This document shows positions 17,538 through 27,758 of a DNA stretch of 64,000 nt, piece by piece. Below the pieces are notes generated by a model. The model ran no database searches, had not been told where the DNA came from, and was given only the letters and a program-made list of their open reading frames with translations. Numbering within the stretch: position 1 is the first letter of the stretch; each line of letters starts with the position of its first letter. The position numbers were made by a program, and so were the translations under genes. The stretch is from Rhizobium sp. 32-5/1 (GTDB lineage: Bacteria; Pseudomonadota; Alphaproteobacteria; Rhizobiales; Rhizobiaceae). The DNA lies in the NCBI RefSeq assembly GCF_029537235.1, contig NZ_CP120639.1, positions 310,001 through 374,000 on the forward strand, written 5' to 3'.

Positions 17538-19268
17538 GTGCTGTTCCTCAACGGAAACGATGCGTCCGTGCTCCGACATCGCGTCGTGGCAGAGCCCCAT
17601 GCCAGAGCCCTGGCGGAGACTATTCTCGCACAGGCGCAAGCCATTATGGCCAAACCGCTGATAGACCGTCGTTTCGAGGTCGGGCGCCCCGTGATGCTCC
17701 AGACGTCACGGCTGATGGCGGATCGGGTCTTTCTTCTTGGCGTGGCCTTTTTCCTGACGGGCGGTCAGATCTACAGGCGGCGGCTGATCGATGAGATGCT
17801 TGCCGCCTGCAGCTTCCCAGACTGGAACAGGTCACATTTCCTCGATACGGCCGAAATGGTCGCCGCCATTGCCATCGGCCGCGACTGGTGCAAGCCGCTG
17901 CTGACATCCAGCGAAAAGAGGGTAATCGATGCCGCGATCGTCGATTTCGGACTTTTCCCGGGGTTGCGTTCGCTGATCAGCGGTTCGGCCTGGACAAAAA
18001 CTCCGACCAACTGGAACATCGTGTGTTGCGGGGGTTTGATTGTCGCTGCGGTGGTCATGGACGACGCCGAAATTAGTGGCCCTGTTCTGGAAAAAGCCTG
18101 TAGCGCCATTCGGATTGGCCTTGCAGCCTATGGACAGGACGGCGGATGGCCTGAAGGTGCAAGCTACTGGGAGTATGCCACCCGGTTTGCCGTTCTGGCT
18201 TTCGCGGCTCTCGAAAGCAAGGGTAGCGCTTTGCTCACGGTGGATGAGTTTCCGGCCCTTGCCAGGACCTGGCGTTTTGGTCGAGCCCTTACCGCGCCCT
18301 CGGGAATGGTTTTCGATTCCGGCGACAGTATCGCGATCAGCCGCCGTCTGCCGGTCTATGGCTGGCTTGCACAGAAGAACAACGACAGGGAGGCAGCGCA
18401 GTGGCAGTGGCAGGCACCGGGTGACGTCCATCCGCTCGACCTTTTATGGTACACGTCCCCGTCGTCGACGCTGATATGCGAGGCGACACGCGCGACAGAA
18501 CTATTCCGCGACGCAGGCTATGCCACACTGCAGAACACGGCCCCCCAGCAAGGGGTTTACCTTGCGATACAAGGGGGCTCAAATAGCACGAACCACGCGC
18601 ATCTCGATCTCGGAACCTTCGTCCTCGAGTATCAGGGTATCCGTTTCGTGAGTGATCTCGGCCGCGGTGACTATTCAACCGCAGGCTATTTCGAACCGGA
18701 CAAGCGGTTCACGCATTTCCTAACGCGGACCTGCGCGCACAACACCATCACCTTCGATGAACGCGATCAATCTCTCGACGCCAGAGCCGATTTCATCGCA
18801 TCCCGCTCTGATTCGGAGGTCCAGGAAATCGCCTGTTGCATCGATGATCCGGGGGCATCCTTCCTTCATTATCGCGGGTTTGCATTGTGGGATGATGGCA
18901 CCGTCGTCGTTCTTGATCGGTTGATGGCAAGAACCGCTGACGCAGCCCCATGCGATCTGGAATGGAGTATCCACACGCAGGCCACAGTGGCGGTCCACGA
19001 TTCCAGGCTGGACCTCGTGCTCGCCGGCAAGCGGATATACCTCTGGGTCAACGGGTTCTCGAATACAGTACCCGCCGTAGAGCTCATCGGTGGCGGTGAA
19101 TTTCCGTCGCGCGAGGGCGCATTTTCCCGCATCTCCCTGAAGACGGCGGCAGCAGGCGGCGCAGCGATCGCCGCTGTTTTCTCAGACAGGCCGGACGGCG
19201 ATCATTCCGCAAGGACGAGGCGTCTGGATCGGTGGCTCGAAGAGCTCATGCACCCTGTCTTGCAATAG
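17538..19268 (+). CDS. Heparinase II/III-family polysaccharide lyase-like protein
   Basis: 576 residues starting with GTG at 17538, five bases after GGAGG. The N-terminal half is an alpha/alpha toroid type helical domain with PTNWNIVCCGG and GGWPEGASYWEYATRF. The C-terminal half is the heparinase II/III beta-sandwich with NHAHLDLGTFVLEYQGIRFVSDLG and NTITFDERDQS. These proteins cleave acidic polysaccharides by beta-elimination; in rhizobia relatives occur in polysaccharide loci. The Asn, His and Tyr of the expected active region are present (TNWN, NHAH, GDY), so it may be active. No signal peptide is seen, which is unusual for a lyase acting outside and suggests a cytoplasmic substrate or another export route. 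It is flanked by two caspase-Sel1 genes. Confidence 0.8.
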   Translation: MLFLNGNDASVLRHRVVAEPHARALAETILAQAQAIMAKPLIDRRFEVGRPVMLQTSRLMADRVFLLGVAFFLTGGQIYRRRLIDEMLAACSFPDWNRSHFLDTAEMVAAIAIGRDWCKPLLTSSEKRVIDAAIVDFGLFPGLRSLISGSAWTKTPTNWNIVCCGGLIVAAVVMDDAEISGPVLEKACSAIRIGLAAYGQDGGWPEGASYWEYATRFAVLAFAALESKGSALLTVDEFPALARTWRFGRALTAPSGMVFDSGDSIAISRRLPVYGWLAQKNNDREAAQWQWQAPGDVHPLDLLWYTSPSSTLICEATRATELFRDAGYATLQNTAPQQGVYLAIQGGSNSTNHAHLDLGTFVLEYQGIRFVSDLGRGDYSTAGYFEPDKRFTHFLTRTCAHNTITFDERDQSLDARADFIASRSDSEVQEIACCIDDPGASFLHYRGFALWDDGTVVVLDRLMARTADAAPCDLEWSIHTQATVAVHDSRLDLVLAGKRIYLWVNGFSNTVPAVELIGGGEFPSREGAFSRISLKTAAAGGAAIAAVFSDRPDGDHSARTRRLDRWLEELMHPVLQ

Positions 19269-19402
19269 GCAATGAACGGACGATTGCCGCTGCCAATGCG
19301 ACAGCCATATCGGGAATTCCGGCTCTTACTTGACCGGGCAGATGGATACCGTACCATTCATCCGATGGGATATTCCCAATTTCAAATGACAGGGTGAAGC
19401 AT

Positions 19403-21490
19403 ATGTTGGTGATGAAAATTCCAGCTGTCGTTCTATTCCTGCTGCTGAGCGCACTCGGTGCCCATGCCGAAGGCGATGCGAGGATCGCCCTGATCATTGG
19501 CAATTCAACCTATAAATCGCTGCCGAAGCTACCCAACCCGATAGAAGATGCGCGCCTGATGGAGAAGGCTCTGAAAGCCGTGGGCTTTGAGACAGTCACC
19601 ATCGTCGATGCTACGCGGCAAAGGTTCATAGAGGGAATGAAGACGCTCTCGTCAAAGATCGGCCCCGAAAGCAGCGTGGTGGTCTTCTACGCCGGTCACG
19701 GAATACAGTACGAAAACGAGAACTATCTGATCCCGATCGACAGCGAATTGTCCGATGCGGCGAGCCTGCCCTTCGAAGCCTTCAGTCTGAAACTGGTGAC
19801 GGACCAAATCGCGCGGCTGCAGCCGAAAATCGCCATTTTTATTCTCGACGCCTGCCGCAACAATCCCCTCGAGACCAACCGTTCCGCTGGAACCGCAGGG
19901 GCAACGCCGAATGGCGCGACACGCGGCCTTGCCCGAACGACGGGTCCCCTTGGGACCTATGTCGCCTATGCGACCGCGCCGGGCCAGGTGGCCACGGACG
20001 GACGGGGCAAGAACAGCCCTTTCACCCAAGCGCTGGCGCAGGTCATCACAACGCCCGGCCTTCCCGTCGAGCAGGTGTTCAAAAGGGTGCGCGAGCGGGT
20101 TGTTGAGGATACCAAAGGTGCACAGATTCCCTGGGACAATTCCTCGCTGATCAGGGATTTCTTCTTCAAGACAGCTTTGGCGGAAGAGCCCCAATTTTCG
20201 GTCGAGGCGACGCAGGATGCGCAAGCCTGGCAGGTTGCATCTGCGGCTGATACACAGAATGCCTACGCCACCTATCGCGATGCCTTTCCGCAGGGGCTTT
20301 TCGCTGAGATTGCCGAGGCGCGATTGAAGAGCCAGAAGGACAAGGAGCCGTCCACGGAGGTCGCAACGCTGCCCTTGCCGGTGGACCGGACGGTCGATGC
20401 TTCAAGTGATCTTCTGACCTGGAATGAAATTGCCGGCTCCAGCGATCCGGATCGGTATCGCGCCTATCTTGAAAAACACCCGAATGGTCTTTTCGCAAAG
20501 CTTGCCCGCCTGCGGCTGGAGGATCTTTCAAAGGACGGCATCAACGCGGTGACGAGCCTCAATGCAAAGCTTTCTCCCCAATTTGCTGAATTCGAGGAAA
20601 CGCCGCTCTATCCGGAAATCACCGATTGCGATCGCCTGGCCGGCCATGTCCAGGAGATCGCGGATCCGTCCGTTGGTGTTTATTTCAGAGAAATCGTCCC
20701 GGAAAAAGCTATCCCGGCATGTCTTGAAGCGTTGAAGCAGTTTCCCGATAGCCTGCGCATTCTCGTCAATTATGCGCGGGCGATTGATGCGGCGGGCCGT
20801 CACGACGAAGCACGCGAAATCTACCGCATGGGTGCCGAGAAGGGTTTTCCAATTGCCATGCGGTCGCTCGGGGATGTCTATCGCGACGGGCGCGGCGTGG
20901 ACAAGAACATGGACGAGGCGCGCTACTGGTACGTGCTGGGTGCCGCCAAGAGCAATGTATTTGCCGAGTTCAATCTCGGTCTCATTTTTCTGCAGGGCCT
21001 CGGCGTTCCCGAAAACAAGGAGAAAGCGGTCTTCTGGTTCTGGCGTGCGGCGCGGCAGGGGTTTGCACCGGCGATGCAACGGCTCGCCAATTTCTACATC
21101 ACGGGGGAAGTGGTGAAGAAGGACGAGCAGCAAGGACGGATATTGCTGCAGGGTGCTGCCGAAATGGGCAATGCACCCTCCAAGCTCCGCTATGGCGAGG
21201 TGCTGATGCAAGGCATTGGTGGAGAAAAAGACCTCAAGGGCGGGAAGCAGTGGATCGAAAGTGCTGCTTGGAGCGGATATGGCGCCGCGCAGGTCAAGCT
21301 CGCCGGGCTTTACAGGGATGGGATCGGCGGAAAACCTGATGCCCAGCAGGCGCTGAACTGGCTTGTTGTGGCGGAAAAAGGCGGGGTCGCCACCGCGAAG
21401 GCTGCCGTTCCGTCGCTGGCGAAAAAGCTCGGCAAGGCTGGTCTCCAGAAGGCCGGAAAGTTTGCGGATAGCTTCGTTCCCAGGCCTTGA
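19403..21490 (+). CDS. Secreted caspase-family (C14) protein with Sel1 repeats, second copy
   Basis: About 695 residues from ATG 19403 (MLVMKIPAVVLFLLLSALGAHA is a signal peptide; an in-frame GTG at 19394 is an alternative). The caspase domain has catalytic His in FYAGHGIQ (H99) and Cys in LDACRNNP (C151). A middle region of about 150 residues contains two repeats of the kind AYATYRDAFPQGLFAEIAEARL and DRYRAYLEKHPNGLFAKLARLRL. From about residue 440 come Sel1 repeats (SLGDVYRDGRGVDKN, NLGLIFLQGLGVPEN, RLANFYITGEVVKKD, KLAGLYRDGIGGKPD). It has the same overall design as the 15183-16877 product but diverged sequence and the extra middle repeats, so the two are paralogues rather than a recent duplication. 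Confidence 0.88.
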   Translation: MLVMKIPAVVLFLLLSALGAHAEGDARIALIIGNSTYKSLPKLPNPIEDARLMEKALKAVGFETVTIVDATRQRFIEGMKTLSSKIGPESSVVVFYAGHGIQYENENYLIPIDSELSDAASLPFEAFSLKLVTDQIARLQPKIAIFILDACRNNPLETNRSAGTAGATPNGATRGLARTTGPLGTYVAYATAPGQVATDGRGKNSPFTQALAQVITTPGLPVEQVFKRVRERVVEDTKGAQIPWDNSSLIRDFFFKTALAEEPQFSVEATQDAQAWQVASAADTQNAYATYRDAFPQGLFAEIAEARLKSQKDKEPSTEVATLPLPVDRTVDASSDLLTWNEIAGSSDPDRYRAYLEKHPNGLFAKLARLRLEDLSKDGINAVTSLNAKLSPQFAEFEETPLYPEITDCDRLAGHVQEIADPSVGVYFREIVPEKAIPACLEALKQFPDSLRILVNYARAIDAAGRHDEAREIYRMGAEKGFPIAMRSLGDVYRDGRGVDKNMDEARYWYVLGAAKSNVFAEFNLGLIFLQGLGVPENKEKAVFWFWRAARQGFAPAMQRLANFYITGEVVKKDEQQGRILLQGAAEMGNAPSKLRYGEVLMQGIGGEKDLKGGKQWIESAAWSGYGAAQVKLAGLYRDGIGGKPDAQQALNWLVVAEKGGVATAKAAVPSLAKKLGKAGLQKAGKFADSFVPRP

Positions 21491-21499
21491 ATCACCGCT

Positions 21500-21905
21500 G
21501 CGATCAGACCTGTTCCGTTTTTTGGAGGAAAAAGACCGCGTTGTTGTTGAGGCCGTACCAGGCGCTCCCCGGTATATTCATGGCGGTGAGGGTTCAGGAG
21601 AAAAACGGCGTCACGGACACTAGACCGGCCAACCTCCTTGTCGCCATGGATGTAGTTCTTGCCGAAGCGCGCCCGGAAGATGGATGCAAGGCAACGCTTA
21701 GGAGCGATATGCAGGACCCGGCGATTGCCGGTCAGCAGACCCTGTCCTTCAGAAAGGCGAAAACGAGGCGATGGCGCTCCAGCGAATGGCAGTTTTCACA
21801 GACGATGCCCTTGCGAACGAAGATCGATTTCTCCGTCCGGCGCGTGTCGACAAAGGTGCCGTGACCGCAAATATTGCCGGCTTTTTTATGGCGCCTCCCA
21901 AGTCA
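21500..21905 (-). pseudogene. Remnant of a SAM-dependent methyltransferase
   Basis: Minus-strand pieces read CENCHSLERHRLVFAFLKDR and then, in the next frame, GLLTGNRRVLHIAPKRCLASIF followed by FGKNYIHGDKEVG. This order (zinc-like CxxC, SLERHRL, LHIAPE-type SAM motif) is that of a family of class I methyltransferases. One extra G in GACAGGGTCTG near 21755 would join the frames. After GDKEVG the sequence no longer matches, so the catalytic second half is missing. It is probably a truncated gene, adjacent to a glycosyltransferase operon on the same strand. Confidence 0.4.
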
Positions 21906-21918
21906 CGCTCCTTATGAC

Positions 21919-24128
21919 TTAGCGCCGGGTGATGTCGAAATCGGTGCGAACCAGCCGCGCATGATCCTCGATATACCGGGTGATTTCCCGCGCCCCGTTC
22001 GTCCATTTGATGAGGCGGCAGCGTGCGGCGATACGACGACGCTCGCCCGGATCCAGCAATTGCTCGACATGGGTCCGCACATGGGCAAGGTCATAGTCGC
22101 GGCGCATCAAGAGACCATGGCCTGTCAGTTCCGCCCATCGCGCGCGGTTCAGCTGCAGGTCCATTTCGTCGGCCTCATTGGGCATGAATAGCGTCGGGAC
22201 CGCACCCAGGACATGTTCGTGGAACGTGTTGTAGCCGGCAGCGGTCACCGCTGCGTCGAAGGCACGGCTGTAGCGGAAACTCGGGAAAAGCTCTGCGACG
22301 CGGTAGCGCGGATGTGCCGGTCGCTCGGCAACCGCCTCTGCTGCGATGGGTGAACGCAAATCCAGAAGCACGGTGTCCGGGCGCTCAAGAACGGCGGCGA
22401 TCACCGCTTCGCGAACGGGTCCAATGTCAAAATTTGCGCCGGATCCGAGTTGCAGAGCAACAACGGTGACACCGTCCGGCAAATCCAAGGCGGCGCGTGC
22501 CGCCTCGCGGCTCATCCGCTCGTCGGGCTCGATATGCAGTACGGGCTGTACAAGCAGAACTTTCCCACGCTCTTCCTTCGTCGGGCCGTGATCGAAATCC
22601 TCAGCCAGTTCCGCCGGTTCGACCACCGCATCGAAATGCGCGGAAAACTCCATAAACTGCCGGTGGTTCTCATGCCACATCGGCCGTCGGACCCAGATGG
22701 AGAAGATATTTGGAAACATCTTCAGCGCTTCGACTATGCCGCCATATACGGCGGTCGCGTCGTAGGCAAAAACCGCTGGTCGAAGATGGGTCAGGAGATC
22801 GAAGACTTCTTCTGCCAGGGTCCGGTTCCAGTCTTCCGTGGTGGCGTTCAAGTGTCGGTGATAGGTGAGGAAATGGGCCAGATAACCTTCTTGCACCAAA
22901 GCCTTCATGGAATGGGACATGGTCGCAAAGACCGCACGCAGGTCGGGGGAAGATGACGGGCGATCGCAAGTTGCCGAGCGAGGTGCCCCATACCTATGCC
23001 ATTGGAGGAGACAAACAAAACGTTGCGTCGCGGCAAGGGGTCAGGCAGCCCGCTGGGTTGCGGCGATGCGATCCCGAACCGATCGCGCAGGCGGCCGATC
23101 CGCCCCTCGTAGACATCCGCAGAACAGATGTTGACGGCGAAACTACGCGCCTTGTGCGCTTGCGATTCGTAGGCTGCGGGATCTGCAACGAAGCGGCTGA
23201 TTACCGTTTCAACCTGATCCGGTGTGGCATAAACGGCGGCCGCGCCGAATATGGTTTCGAAATGCGGTGGGATGATCACAACCAGGCCGACGGTTAGCGC
23301 TTCGAGGATTGTGCGGCCGAAGGCCTCCGACCATTTCTCGTCGTGATAATAGACATAGAAGTCCAGCGACGCGAGGAACGAAGCGATACCGGTAAAGGCA
23401 AAGGGCATGAGTTCCCAATTGCCAGGCAGCGGGCCGTATTTTCGCTGCAGGTAGTCGTCGGCTCCCAGTACCCGGATATGATAGCGTTTTCCGTCGGGCG
23501 GATAGGCCAGCCAAGCGTCTTCCCGCGAGGGCCATTTCAGTGGATCGGGCCGCGAATGCCGACCGATGACGATAGGCTCTCCGATCGGGCGGACGCCCCG
23601 TTCCGGCCATTCGTCGATGTCGATCAGGTTCATCCAGTCTTCTTCGAGGACCGTTGCCTGCTCCGGCAGTGTTCGCGACAAGCTGTTGCGCACCACCCCG
23701 CTGACCGGCGCGAATGCCGGCCACGGCCCGAAAGCGTCCCGGCAATTCCTGGAGATGATCGACAGATCGTACTGCCGCGCACCGTGGCGATCGAACATCG
23801 GGTGATGCAGGACCACGACCAGTGCACGGGTCTGTATGCGCAATGGGACCGTGGGGCGGTTCGCCATGATCGTCGGGTGATGGATCAGGACCAAGCCGGC
23901 CTCTATGGGCAAAGACGGATCGACCCGCTCCACGAGACCAGCATCAAGCATGCCGCGGATGTCGGGGTGCATCGGAAAGGGGAGCCCAAGAAGCGGCCCC
24001 TTGACCGTCAGGAGCCCGCAACGAAAACCGGCGCGGGCCGCGGCACGCATTTCTACCGCGATAGCAGTCGAGGTGCCACCCTCGAAGCGGGCGTCGGCGA
24101 CGAACAGGATATCGAATTCAGCGCTCAT
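21919..24128 (-). CDS. Two-domain glycosyltransferase, frameshifted in the middle
   Basis: Two minus-strand frames make one protein of about 736 residues. The first part (24128 to about 22957, start MSAEFDILFVADARFEGGTST) looks like a GT4-type domain, with WSEAFGRTILEALTVGLVVIIPPHFETIFG as the nucleotide-sugar motif. It ends in LFVSSNGIGMGHLARQLAIARHLPP, the opening of a GT28/MurG-like domain. The second frame from about 22955 to 21919 continues DLRAVFATMSHSMKALVQEGY to the conserved FDAAVTAAGYNTFHEHVLGAVPTLFMP. One more C in CATCTTCCCCCGACC restores the fusion, so a read error in a C run is likely. It probably builds a cell surface glycan; donor and acceptor are unknown. It overlaps the upstream hypothetical gene by 11 bp. 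Confidence 0.7.
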
Positions 24129-24456
24129 CCGCACCGACCTTTGCCGTATCACTCGATACGGACGCAAGATAGGCCTCGACATTCTGTCCATAGGCCAGCA
24201 GGTGCAGCGGCTTCCATTTTGCCAGAAGCAGATCCCATCGCCCCTTCAGGTAACTTTCCCACGGCATGGTTTCTGCATGCGCCCTCTGTTGTTCAAGAGG
24301 GGGCAGATATTCGAACATGACGCCTTGCCGGCGAAACTGCATGAAATCGAGGCTGTTCGTGATGAACACCAGCCGGTGGCGGGGCAAAAATTTCCTTTTC
24401 GCGACCGAGATGATCTCATCGATATGGGAAGGATCGATCCCCAGAATGGTGATCAT
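24118..24456 (-). CDS. Hypothetical protein, 112 aa, co-transcribed with the glycosyltransferase
   Basis: Starts MITILGIDPSHIDEIISVAKRKFLPRHRLVFITNSLDFMQFRRQGVMFEYLPP and looks like the first strand-helix-strand unit of a GT-B fold, with a basic central part. It lacks any recognisable catalytic motif. Its end overlaps the next gene's start, so the two are translated together. It may supply or regulate the glycosyltransferase, or be a split-off domain of it. Confidence 0.6.
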   Translation of the reverse strand: MITILGIDPSHIDEIISVAKRKFLPRHRLVFITNSLDFMQFRRQGVMFEYLPPLEQQRAHAETMPWESYLKGRWDLLLAKWKPLHLLAYGQNVEAYLASVSSDTAKVGADER

Positions 24457-24688
24457 AACGACTGAGATGGAGGTGTCGGAGGCGTAGATATGGATTGTTT
24501 CGGGTTCTGTTGCCGCGGTGTCTTCTTTTTCCGAATTTCAAAAGCCAGTTTGGAACCACCACGAACGCCTCCGAAATCCGCCAGATCGGCTTTCCCGGCA
24601 TTTAAACACGCGGCCTGGAAACAGGAAACAGATTTGCGGAAATTTGCTGTGGCTCAAAGTCTCTCCAAAGCTGATGACCCGGCGATCA

Positions 24689-25991
24689 TCAGACTTTAAC
24701 AGATTGTTCGATGAAATCCTCGGTTCCGAAGAACTTCAGGTAACGCTCGACCTCCGCCGGCTCCCCGGTCGCCTTGCGGGGATTATCCGATAGCTTGACC
24801 GCTGGGCGACCATTGGCATCACTCACCTTGCAGACGATCGAAATCGGGTTGAGCCCTTTGATTTCCATCGGCGCACAGTCGGCAAAATCATTGGTGAGGT
24901 TAGTGCCCCAACCGAAGCTCATGCGAACCCGGCCTTGGAAATGGCGATAGGTTTCGAGGATTGTTTGAGCGTCCAGGCCATCGGAGAAAATCAAGAGCTT
25001 CTCCCGCGGATCGCGGCCCATTTTTGTCCACCAAGCGATAATCTTTTCGCCCCCTCGATCGGTGGTGCACTGTCGGGCCTGAAACCGGTCCAGTCTGCAA
25101 CCCAGTCCGGCGCACCGCGCAGGAACGCGGCCGTGCCAAAGGCGTCGGGTAGGACGATTAGAAGGTTGCCACCATAAAGGCGGTTCCAGTCCTGCAATAC
25201 CTTGTAAGGGGCGACCGCAAGCTCTGCATCTGTCTTTGCCAGGGCTGCAACGACCATCGGCAGTTCATGTGCGTTGGTGCCGAGCGCCTCAAGGTCCGTA
25301 TCCATGGCAAGAAGCACGTTGCTGGTCCCGGAAAAGGATGCGCCGATGCCTTCCTTCAACGCTTCCACGCACCAGCGCTGCCAGAGAAAACTGTGTCGAC
25401 GCCGTGTCCCAAAATCGGATATCCTGAGATCGGGATAGACCTTCAACTGTTCGACCTTGGACCACATCTTGGCCTTGGCGCGGGCATAGAGAACGTCGAG
25501 GGCAAAGGGACCCATCTCCTTCATCGCCGTTCGGGATCGCAACTCGTTGATGATGGCCAATGCCGGAATCTCCCACATACTGGTGTGGGTCCATTTTCCT
25601 GGAAAAGTCAGTTCGTACTGACCATTGCGGCGCGAAAGCTCGTAGTCCGGCAATTGGAAGTCACCGAGCCAGGCGAGAAAGTCCGGCGCGAAAATCTGCT
25701 TTCGCCCATAGAATGTATTCCCAGCGAGCCAGATCATCTCCTTCTTGGTCAGCCGCAGACTGCGCACGTGATCGAGCTGCTCACGCAACTCCTGCTCGTC
25801 GATCTCGTCGGTCAAAAGCACAGTCTTGGTGCGGTTGATCAGGGAAAAGTTGCGTCCACATCCGGATAAAGCCGCCAAATCATCTGCAGCATCAAAAGCT
25901 TGTAAAAATCCGTATCGAGAAGGCTGCGCACGACGGGATCGAGCTTCCAGGCATTGTCGTAAACCCGCCGGGCGATATCGGTCTTGGTCAT
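24689..25991 (-). CDS. pncB: Nicotinate phosphoribosyltransferase, two frameshifts
   Basis: Converts nicotinate and PRPP to nicotinate mononucleotide in NAD salvage. ATG at 25991 opens [37 protein letters not shown], the expected PncB start. The main frame covers [54 protein letters not shown] and [14 protein letters not shown]. The last frame gives [28 protein letters not shown] and [12 protein letters not shown]. The three pieces join if one T is added at ACTTTTCCC (about 25848) and one G at GAGGGGGCGAAAAG (about 25045). Two homopolymer gaps in an otherwise perfectly conserved housekeeping enzyme argue for read errors. Length of about 434 residues is normal. Confidence 0.9.
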
Positions 25992-26585
25992 GTCCAGTCC
26001 TTTTCACGCACGGCGCTTATATGAAAGACCTACAGCGATCAACTTGGCCGCCTGCAGCCGCAACGGCAGATTTGCCGCTCGATACTCATGGCATGTTGGG
26101 GGCCGTTTTCGCAACAGCGCCCTTGCCACGCGACGAAACCTCATTCCAGAATGTGGATGGTCATTGTGCAGATTGTCCGGCCCTTGCATTCTCGCTTCGC
26201 CGTGCGAACGCCTTGATCGCGGCAGTGCATGGTGGTTTTTGGCTCGGCTTCGTGCAAAGAGCGAGCAGCGGCGGTCTTGATAAGCACCATCGGAATCACG
26301 ATGGCGATCGGGATCGCCGGCATCAAAATCGGGCAAGATGATTTGCAGATGCATTGCCCGATGCGTGCGCGCGGTAGGGCATTATCGGATTGGGCCGAGG
26401 CGAAGCTCTACGAGATCATCGACAAAGTGAACTCGTCAATGTCGGCAGATGCATGTGTTGCGGGCGCAGGGGCAGATTGGGAGGAGGCGCAACAGGCATT
26501 TTACGACCAGCCTCCTCTTGAGGGACTTCCCGCTATACCTCCATAGCCGTTAAGGTCACCTCGAATCGAGGAGCATTCGGCCGGC
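25992..26585. other. Intergenic region with weak open frames only
   Basis: Nearly 600 bp between pncB and the divergent lldD-like gene. Open frames exist on both strands (for example 26229-26546 on the plus strand, ending WEEAQQAFYDQPPLEGLPAIPP), but none has a convincing ribosome binding site, domain or codon pattern. The ATG of lldD at 26586 is preceded by GAATCGAGGAGCATTCGGCCGGC. Confidence 0.4.
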
Positions 26586-27737
26586 ATGAAGAACCTGCAC
26601 AGACGTTTCCCCTGCATAACCGACATGGAAGCTTCCGCCGCGCGGCGCATGCCGGGGTTCGTCCATGACTATCTGGTCGGGGGCCTCGGGCGCGAGAGCA
26701 GCGTGCGGCGCAATATGGCGAGCTTCGATACGATCGAACTCATGCCCCGTTACTTGTCGGACGCACCATCACCGGATTTGAGCGTCACGCTTTTCGGAAA
26801 GCGTTTCGAGGCCCCGTTTGGGGTTGCACCACTTGGGCTTGCCGGGCTGCTATGGCCGGGGTGTGAAGTGCCTTTGGCGCAAGCGGCGAAGGCTCACAAT
26901 ATCCCGCATGTGCTCTCTACCTTCGCCAACCGGTCGATGGAAACCATCGGTCCCGAAGTCGGCGACAATGGCTGGTTCCAGTTCTATCCTCCAAACGACC
27001 CGGTGATGGAGCTCGACATGCTCGAGCGCGCAAGGTGCGCCGGCTATCAGACGCTGGTGCTGACCGTCGATGTACCAGCGCCCACCCGTCGCGAGCGCGA
27101 TATCCGCAACGGTATGTCGGTTCCGCCGATCCTTGATGCGCGCACGCTGCTCCAGATCGCCACCCATCCGCGCTGGGCGCGCCATGTGCTGCGCCACGGC
27201 ATTCCTGATTTCGAGAACCTGTCACCCTATTTTCCAAAGGGCGTATCGCTGAAGGAATCAGCTGCCTTTGTTGGCCGTGTTATGACCGGCCATCTCAGCA
27301 CCGAGCGCGTGCGTCGCCTACGCGATGCCTGGAACGGGAAAATGCTGATCAAGGGCGTATTGGATGCCACCGAAGCCGAGGCCTATATTGCGCTCGGCAC
27401 CAACGGCCTTATCGTCTCCAACCATGGTGGTCGACAACTGGATGCAGCACCCACCGCGGTCTCTGTTCTGCCCGGCATCCGCAGCAAACTCGGCCCCAGC
27501 GTCCCGATCCTCGCCGATGGCGGCATCCGCTCCGGCCTCGACATCGCCCGTATGTTGGCGCTGGGAGCTGACGCTGTCCTGCTGGGCCGACCGTTCATCT
27601 TTGCTAGTGCGGCCATCGGGGTCGAGGGCGGCGACCACCTGATGACCATTCTCAAAGCGGAACTGTCCGGCGCCATGGCGCAGCTCGGATGTCGGACCGT
27701 TGCGGAGCTGCCGTCATTCCTTCACAGCTCGCATTAA
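26586..27737 (+). CDS. lldD: FMN-dependent alpha-hydroxy-acid dehydrogenase (L-lactate dehydrogenase type)
   Basis: 383 residues, the usual length for LldD/glycolate oxidase type flavoproteins that oxidise L-2-hydroxy acids and pass electrons to the respiratory chain or oxygen. Motifs: FGVAPLGLAGLLWPG (FMN loop), WFQFYPP, LTVDVPAPTRRERDIRNG, the FMN phosphate region IKGVLDATEAE, the catalytic His in VSNHGGRQLD, and ILADGGIRSGLDIARMLALGADAVLLGRPF. The N-terminal MKNLHRRFPCITDMEASAARRMPGFVHDYLVGG carries the conserved Tyr. It is followed 21 bp later by a D-hydroxyacid dehydrogenase, so the pair may handle both enantiomers. The exact substrate (lactate, mandelate, glycolate) is not fixed by sequence. 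Confidence 0.88.
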   Translation: MKNLHRRFPCITDMEASAARRMPGFVHDYLVGGLGRESSVRRNMASFDTIELMPRYLSDAPSPDLSVTLFGKRFEAPFGVAPLGLAGLLWPGCEVPLAQAAKAHNIPHVLSTFANRSMETIGPEVGDNGWFQFYPPNDPVMELDMLERARCAGYQTLVLTVDVPAPTRRERDIRNGMSVPPILDARTLLQIATHPRWARHVLRHGIPDFENLSPYFPKGVSLKESAAFVGRVMTGHLSTERVRRLRDAWNGKMLIKGVLDATEAEAYIALGTNGLIVSNHGGRQLDAAPTAVSVLPGIRSKLGPSVPILADGGIRSGLDIARMLALGADAVLLGRPFIFASAAIGVEGGDHLMTILKAELSGAMAQLGCRTVAELPSFLHSSH

Positions 27738-27758
27738 AATGGCGCATGAGATGTCTTC

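Noticed and set aside
26229..26546. A 105-residue plus-strand open frame before lldD
   Set aside because: No ribosome binding site at its start, no family and an overlap with competing minus-strand frames; listed only as intergenic.
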